DNA of 64,000 nucleotides from UBA3478 sp965662045 (GTDB taxonomy: Bacteria; Bacteroidota; Bacteroidia; Flavobacteriales; Flavobacteriaceae), in NCBI GenBank assembly GCA_965662045.1, contig CBFIGE010000011.1, positions 1 through 64,000 on the forward strand, given 5' to 3'. Below, in pieces: positions 27,328-35,254 of the stretch. Below the pieces are notes generated by a model that was not told where the DNA came from, made no database searches, and saw nothing but the letters and a program-made list of their open reading frames with translations. The first letter of the stretch is position 1. Each line of letters opens with the position of its first letter. A program made the translations under genes and the position numbers.

Positions 27328-28329
27328 TTAAGGAAAAAGACTCCATTTTTTGATTAGCATTACACCCAAAAAAACGTAAAGTATTAACCCTATAAGCACT
27401 ATGGGATTATGGAGGCATGCACTCAGAATAAAAAGAAGGCTAAAGAAAAGTACCATAAAACCATAACGAAAAGTTCCTTCGAATTCAGCTTCATCGACAA
27501 GCTTAGCGAAGGTCAACTTGTAGAGTGTAAACGGCAGGGCAAACCACAATTTATGTATTGCTCTTTGTAACTGAGAATTTGACTTTCCTTTAGGTCTTTC
27601 TGATGTTTGATTTAATACATTCCCAACCTGTTCGAGATCAGACAAATCGACTTGTACATCCTGTAAATACTTTAATTCTCGCTCATAGGTTTTGGGCTCT
27701 AAGTGCAGAGACAAGGTTTTAAAGGTTTTTGTAAAACCTTGAACTAATTCTTGAGTTTGCTCGGCATCCATTACCTTGTGAGGTAAATTGATATAGTCTG
27801 AAAAATGAAGGCTCATTTGATCACCTAATTCTTGAGGGGCGTGATAATTGACTCCAATTAAACAGGCTGCTATGGGCTCACTCCGCTCAAGCTGGGCGTG
27901 TGCATTCAAAATACGCGTAAACCCTTTACTTATGTTCCGAATTCGTTTGTCTAAACTGTGACTGGCTTCTGGAAAAATGAGTACTGATTTACCTTCATGC
28001 AAGAGTTGTGCTGTTTTTTCAAAAATAGCATCGTTTAAAGCCAACTGCTTTCTTCCGTCGCGAACGCGATAAATTGGAATCATATTTAGGGTTCCAAAAA
28101 TCCTTCTCACTAATGCATTGGCAAAAACATCCGCCCTTGTTAAAAAATAAATGGGTTCTTTTATTCGTGTGGCTATAATTAAAACATCTAAAAGCGCATT
28201 TTGGTGATTAGCCAAATACAACACCCCTTTACCTTTACGCTTTGGCTTATAGTTAACCCTATGAATTTTTTTGTAATAACAAAAAAGGGTTAGGATATTA
28301 AAATATTTTACAAAGGTGTAAAACATCAA
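27328..28329 (-). CDS. PlsC-like lysophospholipid acyltransferase family protein
   Basis: 333 residues. Acyltransferase motif I is NHQNALLD, the H-x5-D form seen in glycerol-3-phosphate acyltransferase-related members, and motif III is FPEASHS. An N-terminal hydrophobic segment and two C-terminal helices (YGFMVLFFSLLFILSACL and IVLIGLILYVFLGVMLI) anchor it to the inner membrane. It probably acylates a lysophospholipid or glycerol phosphate. It is divergent from the next gene with about 60 bases between starts. It is not the plsC of the core pathway with certainty. Confidence 0.75.
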   Translation of the reverse strand: MMFYTFVKYFNILTLFCYYKKIHRVNYKPKRKGKGVLYLANHQNALLDVLIIATRIKEPIYFLTRADVFANALVRRIFGTLNMIPIYRVRDGRKQLALNDAIFEKTAQLLHEGKSVLIFPEASHSLDKRIRNISKGFTRILNAHAQLERSEPIAACLIGVNYHAPQELGDQMSLHFSDYINLPHKVMDAEQTQELVQGFTKTFKTLSLHLEPKTYERELKYLQDVQVDLSDLEQVGNVLNQTSERPKGKSNSQLQRAIHKLWFALPFTLYKLTFAKLVDEAEFEGTFRYGFMVLFFSLLFILSACLHNPIVLIGLILYVFLGVMLIKKWSLFP

Positions 28330-28391
28330 AAATTGATTAGGAATTGCGAATTTACACTTTTGAAAATAAAGCTATTCATCGTAATTTTACG

Positions 28392-28892
28392 ATGAAATAT
28401 TTTACTATGATCCTACAAGACTTTTTATCACAACTGGAACTCAATAGAGGAAAAATATTGAGTGTTGAATATCTGCCAAATGCCTATACCGAAATTGATT
28501 TTCACATCACTGAGGTCAAAAACTGCACTGTTGAAAGTGTAGATTGTGGAGGCAAGAAACACCAGTGGACTGAGGTCATCATTCAACTTTGGGAAGACCC
28601 AAATCCCAACCGAGAAAAACGAATAATGCGTGTTACCAAAGCCATACAGATTTTGAAAAGAGTTCAAGAAGTGCAATATTTTGACCTTCAAGCAATCCTT
28701 AAAGTAGAATACGGAAATGCTCGTTTTCACACCGCTATTCAAAAGATTTCGGCGATGGTTGCAACAGACCAAAAACTGATAATACAATTGGGAGAGGTGG
28801 CCTCTGATTGCAAGGCCAAAGATGTGTGTGGAGTTGAAATTCAAGCTAGCACTGTTCAAGAATCTTGTGCCCCAGGTTCAGGATGTTGCTAA
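28392..28892 (+). CDS. DUF6428-like protein with Cys-rich C-terminus
   Basis: 166 residues from the ATG at 28392. A frame start 48 bases upstream (28344) overlaps a promoter-like CACTTTTG, so the shorter start is preferred; a further ATG at 28407 is possible. The core (FHITEVKNCTVESVDCGGKK then IIQLWEDPNPNREK) resembles DUF6428, a family found near arsenic or arsR-like genes in Bacteroidota. The C-terminus adds CKAKDVCGVE and ESCAPGSGCC, giving Cys pairs that could bind a soft metal or metalloid. The last 15 bases overlap the convergent acyltransferase gene. The function is unproven. Confidence 0.65.
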   Translation: MKYFTMILQDFLSQLELNRGKILSVEYLPNAYTEIDFHITEVKNCTVESVDCGGKKHQWTEVIIQLWEDPNPNREKRIMRVTKAIQILKRVQEVQYFDLQAILKVEYGNARFHTAIQKISAMVATDQKLIIQLGEVASDCKAKDVCGVEIQASTVQESCAPGSGCC

Positions 28893-30686
28893 TTCCTTAG
28901 CGAGCTGCTCTACCTTTTTCTCAAATTCTTCCATGACGGGGCGAACCGTTTCTTCAGGAATATCAGACACCTTGATGTACATCAATCCGTCTACGGCATT
29001 ATTAAAAAGAGGATCTACATTAAAAGCGACCACCCTAGCATTCTGTTTGATGTACTTTTTAATCAAAACAGGTAAGCGGAGATTTCCTGGTTCTACCTCC
29101 GCGATTAAACGATCAAATTTATTCAGATCAGCCTTGGTACTGTCAAAAATAAATTCCTTGTCCTCAGATTTCAACCGCACCTTGAATTCTTTTTTCGGAC
29201 GGATGTACTTGGCTACAAAGGCATCCCAGTAATGAGATCGCATGAATTCAATCATCAAAGACTTGGAAAAATTCGAAAACTGATTGCTTATACTGACTCC
29301 ACCCATGAGGTATTTGTGATTCGGAAATAGTAAAGTGGTATGAATAATCCCCTTCCACAATAGAAATAAAGGCATTGGTTTTTGCTGATAGGCTTGGGCA
29401 ATATAGGCTCTACCCATCTCTATGGTTTCAGACATCATTTGATGCAATTCCGGTTCAAAACGAAATAAATCAGAAAGGTAAAAACCTTGCATGCCGTAGG
29501 AGGCATAAATGTCTGCGCCCAAACCCATTCGATAAGCGCCAACGATGGTTTTTTCGTTATCATCCCACAAAAAGAGATGATGATAGTAACTGTCAAATAC
29601 ATCTAAATCCAAAGCCCTATTGGTTCCCTCTCCCACAGCTCTAAAGGTCACTTCTCGCTGTCGGCCAATTTCGAGCAATATAATTGGCATCTCAGATTCT
29701 TGAGTCAAAAATACCTGAAAATGTCTGTGTTCAAGCAACATTTTTTGGGCTGCTCTCAATTGTTCAATTTCCTTTTGAAGGATTTCTTTAGGTATCGCAT
29801 CGACAACCTTTTTTTGCGTCCTAGGTATTTTGAGTGTCCTTGGCACCCTGTCAATCAACCTTCCTTTTTGGTAGACATTCGACAACAAATAGGTCTTGCG
29901 TCTGAGCAGTTCTGTATACTGCTCAAGTGATTCCGCTTTTTTTTGTGCGCCCACACTAATCGGAACTCCAATGCGAACAATGATAGGGCGTCGTTTCTGG
30001 CTGTAAAGTTCCGAAGGTAATTTAGCCGTTCGCAGCAATGGGCTTATCTTAGATAGCCTGTAAAAAAATCGACTATTTCGCCCGTGAAAATAGATGGGAA
30101 TGACCGGAACTTCTGCCCTTCGAATCAATTTGATTACAGCCTCTTCCCAGGGCTTGTCAACCACCAGTTTATCTTCTTTATAGGTGGATACTTCTCCGGC
30201 AGGAAACACACCTAAGGGTTTACCTTCTTTGAGATGTAGCAAGGCTTGCTTAAATCCAATTACACTGCTTTTGGCATCTCGATGTTGCTCAAATGGATTA
30301 ACTGCCATAATGTATGATCGAAGAGGGCGAATTCGCTGCAAAAGAAAATTAGCGATAATCTTGTAATCACTTCTTCTGTCTAAAACTAATTTCATGAGTA
30401 AGATGCCATCTATTCCTCCTAAGGGATGATTGGATATACTTATAAAGGACCCCGTGGCAGGAATGCGCTTGAGCTCTTGGGCATCATACTCAAATTTGAT
30501 GTTGTAATGAAGTAATAAGGCCTCTAGAAATGAACAAGTGTCGAGATGTTTTGTCTTTCTGTAGACTTTATTAATACCACTTAGTTTGGTGATTCGCATA
30601 AAACACCAAGCGATGCCAATACCGATATATCCCCATTTTGAGAGCTGAAGTACTTGGGCTACTTCTCTGGCGGCAATAAGATTCAT
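28878..30686 (-). CDS. OlsF-like bifunctional acyltransferase (lysophospholipid acyltransferase plus GNAT)
   Basis: 602 residues. The N-terminal half (about 1-280) is an OlsA/PlsC-like O-acyltransferase with NHPLGGIDGIL (H-x5-D) and FPAGEVSTY. The C-terminal half (about 330-600) is an OlsB-like N-acyltransferase of the hemolysin-like GNAT type (GAYRMGLGADI, YLSDLFRF, ETIEMGRAYI, LMGGVSISNQFSNFS). The same domain order is described for OlsF, which makes ornithine lipids, and related fused enzymes make glycine lipids in Bacteroidota. It should act at the inner membrane using acyl-ACP. The amino acid head group is not known from the sequence. It follows lysC on the same strand after 33 bases. 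Confidence 0.8.
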   Translation of the reverse strand: MNLIAAREVAQVLQLSKWGYIGIGIAWCFMRITKLSGINKVYRKTKHLDTCSFLEALLLHYNIKFEYDAQELKRIPATGSFISISNHPLGGIDGILLMKLVLDRRSDYKIIANFLLQRIRPLRSYIMAVNPFEQHRDAKSSVIGFKQALLHLKEGKPLGVFPAGEVSTYKEDKLVVDKPWEEAVIKLIRRAEVPVIPIYFHGRNSRFFYRLSKISPLLRTAKLPSELYSQKRRPIIVRIGVPISVGAQKKAESLEQYTELLRRKTYLLSNVYQKGRLIDRVPRTLKIPRTQKKVVDAIPKEILQKEIEQLRAAQKMLLEHRHFQVFLTQESEMPIILLEIGRQREVTFRAVGEGTNRALDLDVFDSYYHHLFLWDDNEKTIVGAYRMGLGADIYASYGMQGFYLSDLFRFEPELHQMMSETIEMGRAYIAQAYQQKPMPLFLLWKGIIHTTLLFPNHKYLMGGVSISNQFSNFSKSLMIEFMRSHYWDAFVAKYIRPKKEFKVRLKSEDKEFIFDSTKADLNKFDRLIAEVEPGNLRLPVLIKKYIKQNARVVAFNVDPLFNNAVDGLMYIKVSDIPEETVRPVMEEFEKKVEQLAKELATS

Positions 30687-30719
30687 CTCCTATCGATTTT
30701 TCACCGATAAAAGTACGTA

Positions 30720-32009
30720 TTAAGCCTCTTGCTTTACTACCAATTGTAAAGTTTCTCCATTGCGCTGTTCAACCAAAACCTCATCATTTTTTTGAAGCAC
30801 TGTTTTGGTTGAATTTTCATTGGCATGCCGGATGGTGTAAAGCGAAACATCTTGATGATATTGCACCTTAAACTCTTGCTCTAAATCAGGTAAAAGTTGT
30901 TGAAAACCTTCAAACCTATTGTCGAGACAAACACTAAAACTAATGGCTGAATTTTGAATTAAATCAACCTTGAGTCGGTGTTTGGCAAAGAGTTTAAACA
31001 AGGCGCTAAAGTGTTCTTCAACCATAAATGAAAAATCCTGGCTTGCGAGTTGTAAAAGCACCTGATTGCGCTTTAAAATGTAACAAGGTGTCATGGGGTC
31101 CAGGGTCAGCTCGTGAGATACTTTAGTTCCAGGATTTTCTAAATCTGAGAAACTTCGAACAATTAGCGGAATAGACTTTCGCTGCAGTGGTTGAAGTGTT
31201 TTTGGATGAATGACTGTAGCTCCGTAAAAGGCCAATTCAATGGCTTCTCGGTAAGAGATCTGATTTAATAGTTCGGTTCGTTCAAAATACCTAGGGTCTG
31301 CATTGAGTACACCTGGCACGTCTTTCCAAATACTCACAGAATCTGCATTTAAGGCATAAGCTAAAATAGCCGCTGTATAATCTGAACCTTCTCTACCTAA
31401 GGTTGTAGTAAAGTTATGTTGGTCACTCCCCAAAAATCCCTGAGTGATAAAAAGCGTGTTTTGCTTTTGACCTATATGCTGCTGAATCTGTTGTTCGGTC
31501 AGGGTCCAATTTACTTTTGCGTCCCTATAATTTTGATCTGTTTTGATGAGCTCTCGAACATCGATCCATTGATTCTCAATCTTTTCTTTGGTCAAATAGG
31601 CACTGATTATGGTCGTGGAAAGCAATTCGCCATATCCTACAATTTGATCGTATACAAAGGATTTATTCCAGGATTTATTCCAGGCCAAAAATCCACTGAT
31701 TTCGTCGAATAGAAGGTCGACCTCAACCATGACATCAGAGGATTCTCCATTGAAGAGTTCTTTGACGATCTGCTGGTGAAAGGCCCTTGAAGGTGCCAGT
31801 ACTTTGGTTACTACTTCTTGGGTGGGTTGCTTTGAGGTCTTTGCTTTTAGGTAAGAGGTGACAACTTCTTCGATGGCGTTGGTAGTTTTACCCATTGCTG
31901 AAACGACCAAAGTAGTGTTTTCGACTCCTTGATGCCTTAAAACTTTAACGAGGTTTTGAACGCCAGCCGCATCTTTGACTGAAGCTCCCCCAAACTTAAA
32001 TATTCTCAT
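30720..32009 (-). CDS. lysC: Aspartate kinase
   Basis: 429 residues. It phosphorylates aspartate in the first step of Lys, Thr, Met and diaminopimelate synthesis. Visible are KFGGASVKDA at the N-terminus, LVVSAMGKTTN, GRGGSD-like GREGSDYTAA, KDVPGVLNADPR and a C-terminal ACT region (about 300-429). It is the monofunctional kinase, not fused to homoserine dehydrogenase. A 12-bp tandem duplication at 31659-31682 makes the peptide repeat WNKSWNKS. The start codon lies directly after the GNAT stop at 32010, so translation is probably coupled. Confidence 0.95.
   Translation of the reverse strand: MRIFKFGGASVKDAAGVQNLVKVLRHQGVENTTLVVSAMGKTTNAIEEVVTSYLKAKTSKQPTQEVVTKVLAPSRAFHQQIVKELFNGESSDVMVEVDLLFDEISGFLAWNKSWNKSFVYDQIVGYGELLSTTIISAYLTKEKIENQWIDVRELIKTDQNYRDAKVNWTLTEQQIQQHIGQKQNTLFITQGFLGSDQHNFTTTLGREGSDYTAAILAYALNADSVSIWKDVPGVLNADPRYFERTELLNQISYREAIELAFYGATVIHPKTLQPLQRKSIPLIVRSFSDLENPGTKVSHELTLDPMTPCYILKRNQVLLQLASQDFSFMVEEHFSALFKLFAKHRLKVDLIQNSAISFSVCLDNRFEGFQQLLPDLEQEFKVQYHQDVSLYTIRHANENSTKTVLQKNDEVLVEQRNGETLQLVVKQEA
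31659..31682. repeat. Perfect 12-bp tandem duplication inside lysC
   Basis: GGATTTATTCCA occurs twice in direct tandem. On the coding strand it reads TGGAATAAATCC twice, giving WNKS-WNKS. Being a multiple of three, it leaves the frame intact. Confidence 0.9.
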
Positions 32010-32507
32010 TTACTCCTTTGCCTTTTGGGCATTTTGCGCTATAGTTTGCTGATTCATTTGAACAATGTGCCAGTTCTTTAAGAATTGAGCCCCTTTGGAT
32101 TCGTACAACTCAATGGCTGGTGTATTCCAGTCTAGAACCTCCCAACAAAGACGTCTAACGCCCATTTGATGTGCGTAAGAGGTCACGTGATCGAGTAGAG
32201 CAGTGCCAATTCCATTTCCCCTAACCTCTTTTTTTACAATGAGGTCTTCGAGATGAATGCTCTTTCCTTTCCAAGTGGAATACCGAAGGTAAACCAAGGC
32301 CATACCCCATAAATCTGAGGTTTTGAGGTCTCTCGCTACAAAACAATGGTATAGTGGATTGCTTCCAAAGCCATCATTGCGCAGTTCTTCTTCGGTAATT
32401 TCTACTTGCTCAGGTTCGTTCTCAAATTCAGCTAATTCTTTGATTAGGCTTAAAATCTGGGAGACATCAGAGACTACAGCATTTTCAATTTTAAATTCCA
32501 CAGGCAA
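32010..32507 (-). CDS. GNAT family N-acetyltransferase
   Basis: 165 residues. Acetyl-CoA-binding motif A is VRGNGIGTALLDHV (about 98-111), and the C-terminal motif B is WNTPAIELYESKGAQFL. Overall it resembles diamine/spermidine N-acetyltransferase-like enzymes, although the acceptor is unknown. It is directly followed by lysC with no spacer, so it is the first gene of a GNAT-lysC-acyltransferase unit. Confidence 0.85.
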   Translation of the reverse strand: MPVEFKIENAVVSDVSQILSLIKELAEFENEPEQVEITEEELRNDGFGSNPLYHCFVARDLKTSDLWGMALVYLRYSTWKGKSIHLEDLIVKKEVRGNGIGTALLDHVTSYAHQMGVRRLCWEVLDWNTPAIELYESKGAQFLKNWHIVQMNQQTIAQNAQKAKE

Positions 32508-32642
32508 AAATATCTAGATATAAATGAAATACGAAAGGTATTAAACAGAACTAACATTTTGGTCATAAAATGTTAAAGCCCTTGTTTTCGAGGCATTCTA
32601 ATCTCAACCGATTATAGAGATTTGTTGTAACTTCAACTCGCT

Positions 32643-33635
32643 ATGAAAACTCCTTTGCTTCAATTTACATCTAAGGGGATTTACTGTGCTCAGGCCGGAG
32701 TTTATCTCGACCCGTGGAGACCGGTAGACCAGGCCATTATTTCGCACGGCCATGCCGATCACTCGAGATACGGACATCAAAAATATATCACCCACCACTA
32801 CAATCTACCAATCATTAAAAAAAGACTTGGAGCCATAAACGCCAGCAGTGTGGGTTGGGGCGAGCGATTTACGGTCAATGGGGTTGATTTTGAGTTGTAC
32901 CCAGCGGGCCATATCGTGGGCTCCTCACAAATTTTGGTGAGTTATAAAGGAGAACGCTGGATTTTTACAGGTGATTACAAAGCACATTATGACGGTATTT
33001 CTGATGCCTTTGTACCCCAAAAATGCCATGCAATTATTACAGAGTGCACTTTCGGTATTCCCGCTTTTAAATGGCCAGACCCCAAAGAAATTCACGATGA
33101 AATCAATAGGTGGTGGTTCGATAATCAACAAAACGGATTGAATTCTGTGGTTTTCGCCTATAGTCTAGGCAAGGCACAACGCATACTTAAACACTTAAAT
33201 CCAGAGATCGGTAAAATTTTTGTGCATCCTGCAGTGGGAGCCATGAACGATATCATTGCTGAATTTAAAACCCTTCCGCCCTATACCATATTGACCAAAG
33301 AGGTCAAAAAAGAAGACATTCAAGGCGCTCTTATCATTACCCCTGCAGCGGTTCAAAACGGGAGTTGGCTTAAAAAATGCCAGCCCTATACCGATGCTAG
33401 TGCAAGTGGTTGGATGGCCATTCGCGGAAACAAGCGTCGACGTTCAATAGACCGCGGCTTTGTTATTAGCGATCACTGTGATTGGGATGAACTTTTGCAA
33501 TCTATCGAAGCCACAGGCGCAGAAAAAGTTATTTGCACACATGGCTACACTGATCTTTTTGCAAAATATCTCAGCGAACAAGGTTATGATGCCCGCACTG
33601 AAAAAACCCAATTTGAAGAAACCGATAACGAGTAA
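32643..33635 (+). CDS. Ligase-associated DNA exonuclease (metallo-beta-lactamase fold)
   Basis: 330 residues. Metal site H35-G-H37-A-D39-H40 followed by GHIVGSSQI, TGDYKAHYDG and a late HCDWDEL region, typical of the beta-CASP/SNM1-like nucleases. The family is the putative DNA exonuclease that accompanies ATP-dependent ligase and Lhr-like helicase. It should trim DNA ends during repair. It starts the four-gene module, and its stop overlaps the ligase ATG by one base (TAATG). No strong promoter match is seen between 32508 and 32642. Confidence 0.9.
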   Translation: MKTPLLQFTSKGIYCAQAGVYLDPWRPVDQAIISHGHADHSRYGHQKYITHHYNLPIIKKRLGAINASSVGWGERFTVNGVDFELYPAGHIVGSSQILVSYKGERWIFTGDYKAHYDGISDAFVPQKCHAIITECTFGIPAFKWPDPKEIHDEINRWWFDNQQNGLNSVVFAYSLGKAQRILKHLNPEIGKIFVHPAVGAMNDIIAEFKTLPPYTILTKEVKKEDIQGALIITPAAVQNGSWLKKCQPYTDASASGWMAIRGNKRRRSIDRGFVISDHCDWDELLQSIEATGAEKVICTHGYTDLFAKYLSEQGYDARTEKTQFEETDNE

Positions 33636-35254
33636 TGAAAGCCTTTGCCGCACTCATAAAAGAACTGGATCAAACCACCAAAATCAATCCAAAGATTGAG
33701 GCTCTTGCGGCTTACTTCAATTCGGCTGATGATTTAGATAAGATTTGGACAGTCGCCCTGCTTTCACATCGAAGGCCAAAAAGACCGCTCAGCACAACGC
33801 TCATGCGAAGCTGGGCTGCAGAAGAAACAGGCGTACCCACTTGGCTATTCGATGAGACCTATCACATTGTAGGAGACCTGGCAGAAACCATCGCCCTGTT
33901 TTTTCAAAAACAAAAAGTGTCACACGAGCAAAAACTACACGAAGTGATTCATGAACTCATCGCACTCAAAGAAAAAACAGAAGAGGAAAAAAGAGCCTAC
34001 CTCATCAAACAGTGGAAACAATTAGACTTCTATGAATGCTTCGTATTTAACAAACTTCTCACGGGCGGATTTCGCATCGGAATAAGTCAAAAGTTAATGA
34101 CAAGAGCACTTGAAAAAGCAACAGGTATTCCAGTAGACCAACTGGCCTACAAATTAATGGGAAATTGGAGCCCACAAAACAGCAGTTTTCAGGGGCTTAT
34201 TTTAGACCCCAAAGAAGGCGAAGACACCTCTAAACCCTACCCTTTCTTTTTGGCCTATGCTGTAGAATCTCCTCTTGAAGAACTCGGAAAGCTCCGTGAT
34301 TGGGCGGTTGAGTATAAATGGGACGGCATTCGCGCTCAACTTATTTTAAGGGGAGGAAATATATTTATCTGGTCAAGGGGAGAAGAGTTAATTACCGATC
34401 AATTTCCAGAATTAGAACCTTTAAAAGAACGCTTTCCTGACGAACATTTAGTCTTTGATGGTGAATTTTTATGCTATAATGAAGAGGGAATTCAAGAATT
34501 CGGCAGCCTTCAAAAACGCATTGGTCGCAAAAAAGTGAGCCAAAAAACCTTAAAGGAATATCCCGTGGTGCTCATGGCCTACGACTTGCTAGAATACCAA
34601 GGCGAAGACATCCGTTATAAATCATACGCAGAGCGAAGAGCCCTCTTAGAGTCTTTAGATTTTGAAATGCCACTCTTGTGTTCAAAGCGACTTGAAGCCC
34701 CCTCATGGGACAAGGTAGAAGCCCTTCGATCTGATGCGCGAGCACAACGATCTGAAGGTTTGATGCTTAAAAGGATGGATGCTCCCTACGGAGTTGGTCG
34801 TAAAAAAGGAATTTGGTATAAACACAAGGTAGAACCGCTTCAAGTCGATGCCGTACTCACTTACGCCATGCGGGGTCACGGACGTAGGTCTAATCTTTAC
34901 ACTGATTACACCTTTGCTCTTTGGCAAGAAAATGAAGATGGAGAGCGCTATCTGGTCACCTTTGCCAAAGCCTACTCCGGCCTAACCGATAGCGAAATAA
35001 AGGTCCTTGATCAGTGGATCAAAAAAAATACGCTTCAGCGTTTTGGCCCTGTTCGCGAAGTGACTCCGTATCACGTTTTTGAAATTTCGTTTGAAGGCAT
35101 CAGTAAATCCAGTAGACACAAAAGTGGATTTGCCACGCGTTTTCCGCGAATCAGTCGCTGGCGAGAAGACAAAAACATAAACGAAGCCAATTCTATTGAA
35201 GATTTAACTGCCCTTCTTCTAGAACTCAATTCTCAAAACAATGCTACAAACTAA
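33635..35254 (+). CDS. ATP-dependent DNA ligase
   Basis: 539 residues. An N-terminal DNA-binding domain (about 1-200) is followed by the adenylation domain with motif I Y-K228-W-D-G-I-R (adenylated Lys 228), then the EFLCYN and GLMLKRMDAPYGVGRKKGIWYKHK motifs (IIIa, IV, V), and a C-terminal OB fold. It resembles the bacterial LigB/Lig C-like class rather than the NAD-dependent LigA. It would seal nicks in a repair pathway with the neighbouring nuclease and helicase. It overlaps the exonuclease by one base and the helicase by 14. Confidence 0.93.
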   Translation: MKAFAALIKELDQTTKINPKIEALAAYFNSADDLDKIWTVALLSHRRPKRPLSTTLMRSWAAEETGVPTWLFDETYHIVGDLAETIALFFQKQKVSHEQKLHEVIHELIALKEKTEEEKRAYLIKQWKQLDFYECFVFNKLLTGGFRIGISQKLMTRALEKATGIPVDQLAYKLMGNWSPQNSSFQGLILDPKEGEDTSKPYPFFLAYAVESPLEELGKLRDWAVEYKWDGIRAQLILRGGNIFIWSRGEELITDQFPELEPLKERFPDEHLVFDGEFLCYNEEGIQEFGSLQKRIGRKKVSQKTLKEYPVVLMAYDLLEYQGEDIRYKSYAERRALLESLDFEMPLLCSKRLEAPSWDKVEALRSDARAQRSEGLMLKRMDAPYGVGRKKGIWYKHKVEPLQVDAVLTYAMRGHGRRSNLYTDYTFALWQENEDGERYLVTFAKAYSGLTDSEIKVLDQWIKKNTLQRFGPVREVTPYHVFEISFEGISKSSRHKSGFATRFPRISRWREDKNINEANSIEDLTALLLELNSQNNATN

